64,000 nucleotides of DNA from Papaver somniferum (lineage: Eukaryota > Streptophyta > Magnoliopsida > Ranunculales > Papaveraceae), in NCBI RefSeq assembly GCF_003573695.1, contig NC_039361.1, forward strand, positions 94,242,279-94,306,278, given 5' to 3'. Shown here piece by piece: positions 52,984 through 64,000 of this stretch. The notes below the pieces were generated by a model. It did not search any database, was not told the origin of the DNA, and was given only the letters and a program-made list of their open reading frames with translations. The stretch's first letter is position 1. Each line of letters starts with the position of its first letter. Position numbers and translations under genes: made by a program.

Positions 52984-55900
52984 ACCTGGAATATATGAAA
53001 AACATCAGGAAACAAAAAACAATCCAAAAAAAATCAACAGGAGATAATATGAATTAAACAGGGAGAACCAAGAATCAAAACAGAAATAAAAGGAGGCGGT
53101 AAAAGAGAGAGTATCAATTAGGGTAATATGAATTAAACATGGAGAATCAAGACGAAGAGAAGATGATGTGATAAAAGAGAGAAATATCAATTAGGTTTTT
53201 TTTATTTATTTTCGGGTATTCGTAAACTGCGGATTTTTAGGTCTGATATTCGTAAACTGCAAAATAGATTCGGTGGTTTTCCCAGACAAAGTTTTTAACC
53301 ACAACAGAGGAAATTCACCTGAAATCATATTATTAATTTGACATAGTTTTGGGCGGAACTGAAAACCTTTTGCTTCTCACAGACTAAAAACGGATATGTA
53401 CAAAATATCGTACGAACATTTTTAATTAACTAACAGACAATTCTCTTATGGTTCGACACGATTTGGGATGATACAACGGTTAAGGTACTTTGTCTCGTAT
53501 GATTAGTCACGAAATATTAAGGTTAACCCAATAAATTAGTTGGCAAGGTGCATACTTGAACAAATACCCAGAGAGAAGCGGTGCAAACCTTTATTAAAGA
53601 GTTCCACAAGGCACATAGTTCTGCCTGGGACTGGCCTGTGCCTTGGTCGTATTAGTTGACAAGGTACATAAACATTATACCATAAAAAATATCAAATTTT
53701 ATACGCTAGAAAATAAAAGATCAACAACCTGCAAAATTAACTTAATAAACTCAATTTAAAGGTAAATTACGATGTACATCAGTAGTAGCATTTTTGTGTT
53801 TAAGAAAAATCTAGTCAGTGCTAATATTTGGAAAGTAGTCAAAAATTTGAAGCTTGGTATGGTAGGATACACGCGTTCATTTGCAAGTTTTGGTTTCTAA
53901 GGAGTTACTAATATTGAAACATAAATTCCGCAATCCATTCTCTTACACACAAAAAACAGAATGTGTACTCTTTAAAAGCTTTGAAGCGTTAGCAAATCCA
54001 CACAAAAATAAACTTGACCGGCAATTTTAAATCCCGAAAGTCAAAACTAAACAAATGGTGTACGCAGCTGTGATGTGAGTACAAAGATGTGTGCCGATGA
54101 GGAATAAACAAAAATAACACCCAAAAACTGAGACATTCAGCTTTAAGAGGCAATGAAATACAAAAAACCAAAAACTTGTGGCACACGACCCCACCCAAAG
54201 AGCAAGCAAGACGGCAACAGGAACAGGAACAATTTATAACTGTTAGAGTGATCCAAGGACTTAGCTTAGCTAATGCCTAAAATTTCATGGTCCAAATGTA
54301 TTAATATCACACTTCAACTCAAGCAGAGATAGAAAACTTACTTGTTCAGAATTGTTGAACCACAACATCACTGCAGAAAGCAATACTGGGCATGTCGTGT
54401 ATATAATCTATAAGGTGAAAATCACTTTCAAGTGAGACTATTTTATCCCAACACCATGACAACCCTGCGAGATATGATGTTCTAATATCAGCAAAAGCGT
54501 AACAGCTATACTCACTTCATCAAACCAATATAATTGATGTCCTAAAATCGAAAAGAGAAAAACAGTATAATAATTTCAGTATATATATAAACTAAAAAAG
54601 AGAAAAGGTAAGAACACGCGCAAAAGAAAGTGACAAATCAAAATAGAACATAGAAAACAAGCAAACCTCAGTCCTTGTTGTTCCTTGTGTTCTTAGTGTT
54701 GGAGTAATCAACCACCCCGAATAGAATACAATAGTGCAAGTCTTGGTATAGGGTTACATCATAATTTTTCTTCCAACCCATTTTTTCCCATTGAATGCCC
54801 AAGTCTATTAGTCTTTCATTGTGGCTTACATCCTCTGCCAATCTGTTGTGCACCCATCATTAGCTTTAACGCTACAATGAAAGAAATCAGTAAGTAAAAA
54901 TAAGATAAAGCATTATCTATTGGCCACCCATAATGACTAACGTGAATCAGGTAAGTACTGCACATATCAGAAAACAGTTCTACAACATTTTTGTACGTTT
55001 GTAAAAACACAAACTAAATCTATATATAAAGACAAATCAGTTGACATTTTACTGCATATAGCAAGACGTTCAATAGGATATATACTTGTGGGAGTTGCAA
55101 ACAAAGTTACAGCACATGTAAGAATCCACAGCTTGATAAGCTACAGCCTTTGGATTATAAATTTTACTGATAATTAAAGTTTGGTTAACTTAAATGCCAA
55201 AGTCTATTTCAATCTGTTATCATTGCCACATACCCATACCCATAATAGAAATGTCAAGATCCTAAAATCAGTACAGTCCACTGTATCTACCTTGTATCCA
55301 TTAAACAAAAATTCAAAAAATTAAACAACAATTCAAAATTGTATAATAATAATGACAGCTTAGAGTAGAAAAATATTGGACCACGGTCCATACTTGCTAA
55401 CAGAGAGATAAATGGTCTGTCATTTCAACTTATATAGACTATGCAACATGCATTAGAAAAGCAGTTGTTTGCGCATGTTTTTCCAGCTACACTTCGGTTA
55501 GTATTCATATTTCCAATCGAGAATAATTAGAAAAGCAATAAAGAGTAGGCATGGAAACACTAACGTCGTTTTGTTACAATTAGTTTCCCCCTTAGCAGAA
55601 AGCATCTCATGAAGAAGTTCACGACCGAAAGATAATGGAGATGCTGAACTACCAGAAAAAGAGAAATAAAACAGATCTTATGTTCTTAATGGAATTGCTT
55701 TCTAGTGTCTTATGTTCCGAATGGAGCAACAAACCAATGAAGTTCGCAATGGAGAATTTAGGGGAGATGCTGAACCAAAAAAAATGGGGCAATCAAACAG
55801 ATATACCAAAGCTTGCAGTTCTAGAATGTAGACTAACTTACATTGAGTACAAAGATACGTTCTTTGGAAATTCTAGTTCAACCAAATAGCAATATGAGCA

Positions 55901-57000
55901 TATGGCTTCAGGTGAAATTAGCTGAGTATAACTGAATCACTGGGAACACATTCGATGTCAGCATGAGTTTTTTTTTCCAACCACATAAACTGTATTACAA
56001 CCAAAGAAGTAGGCAGAAAGCTTTTCTGCATCATCTGCTGCAAATATTATAAAAAAAATTCAAATTATTAGCCTTGTTAAGCAATAAGCCTTCTTCAATT
56101 AAGGCCAACAACAAATTAGTGTTCAAGCTTTAGTTCAAGCTTCTTTCAGGAGCCTCATCTACAATGATGCATGAAACCCAAGTCAGTTTCTCATCATTCA
56201 TGTAATGTTGCAGTAATCAGTGATAGAACTATTACCTTGAAGTTGAAGTTGAATTTCTGCCTAGATGAGCAAGACTGATAAGTGTAACAACTGATAGAAC
56301 TATTATGTATACCCATTACTTTCTTCCTCTACCCTTTGTGCCAGTAAATCAACAACGATTTGGTGAGGTTGAGTGCATGCTGTAACGGCTCCAACATAAA
56401 TCCTGATTTCATCGAATTATCAAAAAAAAAAAAAAAACTGACTCACCCAATTACCATGACATCCGCAACTAAGAAAATTTTAGAGAGTTAACCTGTATAT
56501 CGTGATCATTGCCACTGAAAACACCTCCACAGTGATATATCGAAGTGGAGACATCAATGATTTTTCACATAAGTTCTTCTCAACAAAACGTCAACAACCT
56601 AGAACCTAAATATCACAAATTGATCAGAACAAAAATAGAACCTAAACTAACATAACAAACTGATCATACAAATAAAGCACCGAAACTGCAGAAAATATGG
56701 AGAAGAAGAAAATGTTAGGGGTTAGGTTTAGTCTTTGTCGGTAAGAATTTCAGAGAACAAAAGATGATCAGTAAACAAAATCAAAAATTCCATTAAAAGG
56801 TTTGAGTGAAAAAATTAGGTAAGTTCGCATTTTAGGTGTATACACACCCCGTTTCTCTTGGATTGATTTAGGAAATTTAGCCTATTCCAGAAAGTAAATA
56901 TACATGCCAAAATTTCCTTTATTTCCATTGCCAAATTTTTCATAAGTTGCCGGCGAAAGGACGTCAACTTTGGCGAAATATCTAGATTTGTTTCCGAAAA

Positions 57001-57030
57001 CTAGTATAACACGCACGCGCGATGCGCCTG
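57001..57030 (-). mobile_element. Possible Helitron-like 3' end
   Basis: On the minus strand GCGC-ATC-GCGC (57027-57017) is followed by GTGCGTGTTATA and CTAG, then T. The hairpin is weaker than at 50898. A degenerate second copy of the same sequence (CACGCTATGCGCCTGCC) lies near 57455. Confidence 0.35.
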
Positions 57031-59640
57031 CCGTCCCTTTCCCTTTCTAACTAAAATCGAACGTTTTAGTCGATAATTTTTCATTCAGAAATATCCATGT
57101 AGACAATGTGTATTCACAAATCATTTCCTCACTTAACACAGTTCAAATTGGAAAAGTAACGAAGCCATAAGCCACAATACAAATACAAATAAGATGCATC
57201 CTCTATAATCTCCTGTAGAATTTATGGAAGTCATCTGACAACCAATCTTTTGGTTAGATATAATTCACAATCTTGGTTTCTACTTTAATAAACTTGCACC
57301 ACCCGTTGCTAAACAGAGCCTCTTCTTGAGCCCGGGGATAAATGTTCACTAAACCATAAATTCAAACTAATATAAGTTATTTGGTATGAACTGTGAACAA
57401 AGCAAATATGTAGACGAATACAAAGGCATAAGATGCACACCTAAAAATGAAAAAGACACGCTATGCGCCTGCCATTCCGTTAAAAAATAATTCCAAACTC
57501 TTCATTTAATGATATTTTAATCAATAATACCCATTTATAAGTACAAAGAGAGTAACAAAAGGGAAATGCGAAAAATAACAATAAAAGTATCCGCTAGAGT
57601 ATTTCTCAGTGAATCGACACACCAAATTAGAAGTCGAATTGGTCTTTCTTGTTGCAGAAATTGAATAACGGCAAAACATTTGCTTATGTGGATTTAATGA
57701 TTTTGATGTTGGGCCTGCTCTATCTATAGGGGGCTCCTACGGAGGTTAATAATAGGAGCCGCATTGCGCTTTTAATGCAAAAAATTTGATGCAAAACAAT
57801 TAGAAAAAAGAGAACTTATAATTTATGTTGATATATTGAACACATAAAGTTTTGAATCAAAAAGGCTGATCCTATAGATAGAAAAAAATGCATTTAAATC
57901 TGTAATTTGGCAGTCAAGACACATATATGAAGATGCTGGATTACTGGCCAAAGAAGACTTGAGCCTCCAAGAAAAATGAAATGCATCCACATTAAAATTT
58001 TAGTACAAACTTACTAAGTGGACATTTCATTCAATTTTCTCTGCAAAGGAGATTTTCAAACTTGAAGCTTGAGAGTAGTATCTATTTTCCACTAAATAAA
58101 TCAATCAACAAACATGTGGCGTTATAGCACTCACCATCAGCTATCTCACATGACCTGTCTGATAAAGCCTTCTCTTGTAATACCTAGCTTTAGGTTTCTG
58201 AACTGTCGGCGAAGTTTTCAGTGAGGTTCCAAGCTACGAATTGCTTTTAAAAGGTGGTCATCTAGGGAAATTATCAGCATGATGTCATTTAAACCGTTGG
58301 ATCGAATTACATTTTCAACTACTAATTTAGGGTGATTGTTTCAGCTCTAACAACTTATGCATTATATAAGAATGCTATGTTTCTAACTCCACCTAGAGTG
58401 GGTTAACTTACGGTAACGTAATCAATAATGCAAGATACCCCGTAAGTGTTCTAAGTCATCACCCTAACTTTAAATGTGCAGAACCACACATATACAATCA
58501 ATCCCAATTATATTGCACGAAATTGGCATACGTTGGAGGTCAAACAGACAATTACACATATCAAATCAATCCCATTTTGTTGCATAAAAAAAAAATCAAT
58601 CCCATTTCACTTTGTATCTAATAACAGTAGAACTGACACAATCGATAATGAAAGCAATCATTTAAGCATGTCATGCCCAATAAAGAACTGAAAATACTAA
58701 TTGAATTAGGTTACTGCTAACCTTGAAAAGGAAACTCGTCGTCCTGCACAATTTTGCCATTGCTGCTATTTTGTGTTTGTCACCATGGTTTGTCATGTCT
58801 CTCTCTTGCAAGAACGCCTGTTGATCTTCTTCCATCATTAATTCACTTTCTTCGAAATAGATACAAAAAATACACTTTTATGCCATCCGTGGGTTCAATT
58901 GATGTGGCAGTAGATAGAATAGAAATTGAAACTAAACAGTGAGATTGTAACTTAGGCATTTTCACAAATAGATAAAGTTCACAAAAGAGAAAGAATTATA
59001 GGTAGAATACTGTCATGATTACTCAATTTTGTTTCGGTGATACGTTCAGTTAATCGAGGAGAACGAAGAAGAGGAAAAAGTTTCTCGTGGATACGATGAT
59101 TTGTGGCTATGTTGGGATACTGACCTCGCATAGGATCCTAAATGTTCTTTCTTCCTGGAGATAAGAAAGAAAGAGAAACTCTAAAGATAAGAAAGAAAAA
59201 GAGAAAAGGTATAAAAACAAAAGCTAATATGGGGACCGAGGGATTCGAACCCGGAATCACTTTGTCGATGTCTTACAGGAACATCCTCTCTGCATTTCCG
59301 TTTTTACCCAACTTTGGGAAGAAAAACCAAAAACCCGGACGGTATTCTTGTGACGTGAAAAAGCTTAACCAAACAATTGGGTCTTTTTTTTATATTATTT
59401 TATCTTTATATTATTTTAGTATTTTAGTGTGGGTCCGGATCATGGGATTCTTGCTTTTGAGACATAGTTTGGACACAATTTGCTAACCGTCGATTGCAGT
59501 TCATCCAACGTCAGGAGATATTGATGAGGTGGCATCTTTTTTAGTCTAGATATACTATACGGCTAACCAAGCCGAGCCAAAAAGAAATTATAACCTAACA
59601 AAGGAAATACATTCATTACCAAAAACATCTACTCTGCTCC
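57031..59640. other. No recognisable gene
   Basis: Short frames only (58476-58691, 58754-58942, 59142-59486), none with family motifs. Confidence 0.45.
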
Positions 59641-60496
59641 CATATTCGACTTCTTCTCTCTTTATCGTTGCCTCTGTCCCCAAAATTGTAACCAATTCAG
59701 TGATTCAGTCAGTTCTTTGAATTAGTATTAGGAAATGCTCAAGGTATGATCTTTGCTAATGCTATGTACTTTAATTGGCGTATTGAATCTTAGATTTTTT
59801 TAATTTATTTGAAATAATTTGAGCCCTAATATTGGTTTTGATTTGAGTAAGTCTTCATGATTGGGTTTGAGCCAATTTAATCCCTAATTATGATCTGAAC
59901 TAGAAAAATTGTTCTTCCTGTCAAGGAAATAACTAGAAATTAAAATTGTTCTTCCTAATCATGATCTGAACTAGAAATTCCAAATAATTATTGATTTGAT
60001 TCATTTTATCACTTGTGCCTGTGGTATGTCGAGAAGTGAAGAATTATTATTCTTTTCATCACATTTTTATTATGAATTATCAATGTTTTCGTTAATTGGG
60101 CTAACTAGAAATGCAAGAAATAGCAAGGGATAACTCAAATTGAAGTGCGGTGTCAAAAAAAAAAAAAAACTCAAAATTTAGTGAATCCATACCATGAATC
60201 AAGTAGGGGAATAAAATGAATAACTTAGAATTGGATGGTACAGAAGATGTCTCAGACTCTCATTTTTGTGGTTTCTAATACACCAAGGAGAGGTGATGTG
60301 GTATTGTTTTGTTTTGTTGCATTTCTGTTTTTTTTTCAAGACTGATTAAATGTTTCTAAATTGATGTTTAAAATTTGAATTTCTATGGCTAGGTGTACAT
60401 TCATTAGCAAGAGAAGGTTGTTGTTTTTGTATTTTGAATCATCTATTCATACGATTTGGTTTTTCGTCTGTGTAGGAACTAATAAAGTTGGAATTG

Positions 60497-60702
60497 TGTT
60501 CTAGGAGGTCCATTTACTTTAGTCAGGTGTCAAGTGAGAAGTACAAAAGCTTGTGATTTGGACTTGAAGAGAAGAGAACATGCTGTAACATACCAACTAG
60601 TACCAGGTCAAAGGGAAGTTCTCTATCCTCAACCTTGTCGTGATGTTAGGACACAATACACTGTTGACAGGCTTCAAAGACTGTGCTGCACTTTGAGGGG
60701 GT
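60497..60702 (+). other. Possible coding exon, unidentified
   Basis: An open frame reads NCVLGGPFTLVRCQVRSTKA, then CDLDLKRREHAVTYQLVPGQ, then REVLYPQPCRDVRTQYTVDR LQRLCC. It ends at a donor-like GGGG|GTAAGC at 60702. The composition looks protein-like, but no start, partner exon or family was identified. An ATG with donor (ATGCTCAAG|GTATGA) at about 59734 is in another frame. Confidence 0.25.
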
Positions 60703-60804
60703 AAGCAATAGAGTTATTATTTTGTCCTTTTCCACTGGTTATTTGATTGTACCAAACCTACAAGTAGGCGTCTAAACAACTAGTAATCGGCTTCTCTTAC
60801 ATAT

Positions 60805-60876
60805 AAATCTGTGGCACAATGGTAGCGCGTCTGGCTCAAAGTCATAAGGTTGCGTGTTCGATTCACGTCAGATCTC
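60805..60876 (+). tRNA. tRNA-Trp-like relic (anticodon position CAA)
   Basis: The segment TGGCACAATGGTAGCGCGTC and GGTTGCGTGTTCGATTCACG closely follow tRNA-Trp, with intact A and B boxes. The acceptor arms AAATCTG and CAGATCT pair at six of seven positions. The anticodon arm is degraded and the loop CTCAAAG gives CAA instead of CCA. Most likely a pseudogene or SINE head. Confidence 0.55.
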
Positions 60877-61462
60877 CTCTAGTTTATACAACACCCTTGT
60901 TCCTCTTATTTAAGTGATATTTTATCTAGGGAAGACGTACCATAAGTAGAATCATTTTTGGAATAGCCAAATCATTGCAAAATAATCACAACTGTTACCA
61001 AAATGTAGTCAAACTGAAATACCAAAATATTTTCAAACTGAAAAAACATTTTAAGAAAAAGGATGTCCTATATAGTCACATAAACTAAACTCTCATTTGA
61101 CCCATCAGTGAGTTTCCACTGAATGGTTAAGCTTTCGAACTAATCAGCAGTTAGGCTTACACCAAGTCATTACAAGCTTTTAGGACTTCCTTCGCAGTTA
61201 TTTGTCCACACTTTGAGCTCTTCTCACCTCTGCATTTAACTCGATTTTGGAAAGATCTCTGCAGACAACAATTTAGATTTTATTAGTTACGGAGCATTGT
61301 ATCCAAATTTATTGGCTAACAGGAATGTAAGTATAATGCATTTTTTAGTTTACAAATTAGTTCACAGGTATATTATTACCCGAGTTTGGTAATCACTATT
61401 GTATCACTAGTGAAATGGTATCCTCATTGCTGGAGTTCGTACCTACAGGAATATAAACACAG

Positions 61463-63797
61463 TTAGAATATGAAATTAATGATGCACAGAAAAGATAAGA
61501 CTTTGTAACAATTACTTGGTTCACTGATTTTCAATTGATCCATGTCTGCTTTTTTGGGGTAATTTCTTTTGTCGTGCGTTGTGTCTTGGCAAACTGAACA
61601 CTTTCTTTTTTTGTTAGCAGTAGACGATTCAATCCCATCCAGTAGTCTACCGGTACTACTAACTTTTCCTTTTCCTTTATCATCTTTGGGAGATCTTCCT
61701 TTAGTTTGTGATATGTTTGGATTTTCAACAAATGGTTGATGAAATTGCTGAATTCCGTTATTATCTTCCTGAGGTTCACAATTCAGAACTTGTGAAGATC
61801 CATTATCTTTGACCAACTTATTATGTTCATCCATGATTCTATCATCAAAAAGGTCGTTCACACCATCAACTGCCATTTTGTATAACTTATTTGATTTCGA
61901 TGTAATGCAGGCCATTTGAGTAGATCTTCGACATAGATAGCTTAGTCTATATGCAGCTGAACAGTCATAACCGTCAGACTTCTCTGTTTCATCAACTCCT
62001 CTGAATGAGTTTGCACCTTTCAACAATCTTTTTAAAATAAAGTGGGGCGGAATTTCATCAACCTCAAGCTTGCCGAGAACTTTAAGTACATGCTTGCAAG
62101 GTAAGCCTTTAAATTCAAAGTATTGACGCTCACAGTAGCCTTCATATGTATCGCGTTTCACCTTTACAATGAACTCTTGGAATCCACCAACTTTATATTT
62201 TACCAAATAAGTGTTGAACTCATCACCGCTATCTATTTCTTCTGACTTAAAACGTATAGACTCAAGCAATTGTTCGCGAAACTTTCCAAAGATATTCCGA
62301 GTGTATATTTCAGCAGCATGCCTTAATATTAAGTTCCTTTCGTCAGTAATTCATTTTGTATGCTCTGAGACGTAATCTTCTTCAATTTCTCTGTCAACAA
62401 TTTTTTTTAGTGCTTGGTCTTACCTAATCGCAAATTCTTTAAGATTGGTTTTTGACGAGACAAATTCGTTAAAAAATGCATTCACCCCTTCACTACGACC
62501 GGTTGTATTCATCCCAGCATAAAAAGTTCCACGATGGTATACAGGCACCCATGACTCACGAATCTCATATAAAGTTTTTAGCCAATCATTGTCACTTAAG
62601 CCAAACTCTTCTATCATGATGTTCCACTTCTCTTCAAAATCTTTGATTTTATAGGTATGGTGGAGACATTTTTTCACATCTTTTTTAAATTTTGACTTTT
62701 TTCAGGTAAACATGAGATAATTTCTCTCCGAATTTCTTTTTTATATGTCAAAAATATAAACGATGGCGAGTGTTTGGGAATACCTTCTTTACAGCAAAAG
62801 CCATGGCATCATCTTGATCGGTTATAATAGCAGATGGATGTTTTCCTCCCATAGCTTCAAGCCAAATACTAAATAACCATGAAAATGTCACTTTGGTCTC
62901 GTCCTGTAATGGTGCACATCCAAACTGTATGGTTTGATAGTGGTCATTCACCCCTGTAAATGGAGCAAACAGCATCTCATATTTGTTTGTCCGGTATGTA
63001 GTATCAAACAAAACTACCTCTCCAAACTGGTCATATGACATTCCTGATCGAGCATCAACCTAGAAAAAAATTACTGCTCTGCCTTGTTCGTCGAACCGCA
63101 TAAAAAAGTTGTGGATTTTCAATTTGTTTCATCTGTAAATAATTGATGACTGACTGGGCATCACCGATTTCCAAATTCTTATGCCTCGCATTGCGTAAAT
63201 GGTTCCAACAATCTCTTCGATTAAACCCTATCTCTGCACCACCAAAAATGGATGGGACTTTGGAAATTTGAATGTTTTCCCTATTGAAAGCCTCTGTCAA
63301 ATCTTTTGCCCCGTCTGGCATGCATCTATTAATGCGCATACGCTTCATCTTGCTTGGTGATACAAATTTATGGTTGTGTTCATCTGAGAATATTGTTACT
63401 ATCCATTTACTAAGTTCTTCGTCAAAAAGAAATCGAATCTTTGCCTTGCACTCACACTTGATGGTACTGCAACTTCTCCCTTTTTTGTCTATTCCTTCTA
63501 TGTTCTCTTCTTTCTGTTTCTTTCCTTCGCTAGCACAGACCATGTAAACTGATGTCACTTCGTCAACACCAACACGTGTTTTATTTGTTGATCGAATCCT
63601 AACTGAAAATCCATTTCGTCGGCCATATTCGGTATAATACTCCCGTGCTTCTTCACCCGAATTGAAATGCATTCCTTCATATGGACTCTCCAAACTGCTC
63701 ATATCATTTTTTCCATTCCAAAAACATTCACAACCTCAGTTTCATCACTCCGAACTTGATTATCACTACAAGTGAAAGTATTTGACTGCTCATCCAT
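61463..63797 (-). pseudogene. FAR1-RELATED SEQUENCE (FRS) family pseudogene
   Basis: The minus strand encodes all three FRS domains. The FAR1 zinc finger lies at about 63700-63350 (PYEGMHFNSGEEAREYYTEY; CSTIKCECKAKIRF; EHNHKF). The MULE-type DDE domain lies at about 63050-62430 (VVLFDTTYRTNKYEMLFAPF; SAIITDQDDAMAFAVKKVFP). The SWIM finger lies at about 62150-62080 (YFEFKGLPCKHVLKVLGKL), where the expected C.C has become CER. A likely start ATG at 63797 (MDEQSNTFTC..) is out of frame with the rest. In-frame stops lie at about 63061 (TAG), 62750-62748 (TGA), 62422-62420 (TAA) and 62353-62351 (TGA), and frameshifts near 63700, 63095 and 62690. FRS proteins are domesticated MULE transposases acting as transcription factors. 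This copy is dead. Confidence 0.85.
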
Positions 63798-64000
63798 ATT
63801 AATAATTTTTGATGTGATATCTCATGATAATCGTATGAAAGAAATGGGAAATAACCGTAAGCAGCAAGAAGGGAACACTTCTTTATGATTGAGAAAGAAA
63901 AAAGAAGCTTGAAAATAGTTCTCCGGAAGATAAAATTTGGAATAAAGATAAAAAAAATAAAAAAGAAGAAGACGTGGTAGGTAAATCCGGGAAGTTACAA
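63798..64000. other. 5' flank of the FRS pseudogene
   Basis: AT- and purine-rich sequence with no visible feature. Confidence 0.4.

Larger units (their letters stand above)
50928..57000. other. No recognisable gene; minor repeats
   Basis: About 6 kb of AT-rich DNA. All frames are short and without family motifs. Two small tandem duplications are described separately. Part of it may be Helitron body from the 50898 terminus. Confidence 0.45.

Noticed and set aside
53989..54209. Two overlapping hydrophobic antisense ORFs
   Set aside because: Low complexity, overlapping in two frames and without motifs; most likely chance in AT-rich DNA.
54668..55010. Two adjacent minus ORFs (DLGIQWEKMGWKKNYDVTLY region)
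   Set aside because: They look somewhat protein-like, but I recognise no family and see no start or splice structure, so no gene is called.
59229..59310. tRNA-like T arm on the minus strand (GGGTTCGAATCCCTCGGTCCCC)
   Set aside because: Only the B-box/T-arm and acceptor-like part fits; I could not fold a D arm, anticodon arm or matching 5' acceptor, so it is not listed as a tRNA.
59142..59486. 114-codon + strand ORF
   Set aside because: It begins in a lysine-rich low-complexity stretch and covers the tRNA-like T arm on the opposite strand; no protein family is evident.

Overview
This window is plant nuclear DNA, almost certainly from a eudicot. It is visibly AT-rich, has one intron-rich plant gene with GT..AG introns, and is otherwise packed with plant transposable elements of many classes: Ty1/copia and Ty3/gypsy LTR elements, L1-type LINEs, PIF/Harbinger, Mutator-like elements (MULEs), a Stowaway MITE and Helitron-like ends. 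A poppy-family or other early-branching eudicot host is possible, but I cannot prove it from the sequence.

The only intact, confidently named host gene is AUG6 (AUGMIN subunit 6, HAUS6 homologue), + strand 22010-27080, in 13 exons encoding about 714 residues. It belongs to the augmin complex, which recruits gamma-tubulin to existing microtubules. A near-perfect Stowaway palindrome sits in its last intron. A MULE-like element ends about 100 bp upstream of its start codon.

Layout. 1-7340 is a nested stack: a copia-type LTR (1-631) lies inside another LTR (632-1137), which abuts a gypsy integrase relic. That is followed by a PIF/Harbinger element whose transposase is split by a 2.5 kb insertion and whose Myb-like ORF is separated from it by a reversed LINE fragment. 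7341-14237 holds two + strand LINEs; the second is nearly full length but riddled with frameshifts. 14238-20090 is a diverged MULE-like element (A) carrying pieces of host genes (a glycine-rich protein and a PP4-type phosphatase), a tRNA-like relic, lysine-rich ORF remnants and a nested 694 bp TIR element. 20383-21907 is a short MULE-like element (B). 22010-27080 is AUG6. 27420-29440 is another LINE relic. 29920-37343 is a truncated Sirevirus-like copia element (3' LTR, polypurine tracts, reverse transcriptase/RNase H on the minus strand) cut by a second LTR. 41651-47350 is a complete-ended MULE (C) with 41 bp TIRs, a truncated transposase and a 12-copy 208 bp tandem array. 47351-61460 is mostly unassigned sequence with Helitron-like 3' ends and a tRNA-like relic. 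61463-63797 is a decayed FAR1-related gene on the minus strand.

The most interesting signal is shared by MULE-like elements A, B and C. Each is filled with its own family of short dyads, whose arms are conserved inverted sequences and whose centres vary freely, at a nearly fixed unit length within each element (about 26 bp in A, 38 bp in B, 35-36 bp in C). In B and C the arrays fill the first intron of the element's gene. The arm sequences differ completely between elements while the architecture is the same. This looks like arrays of element-specific protein binding sites or hairpins.
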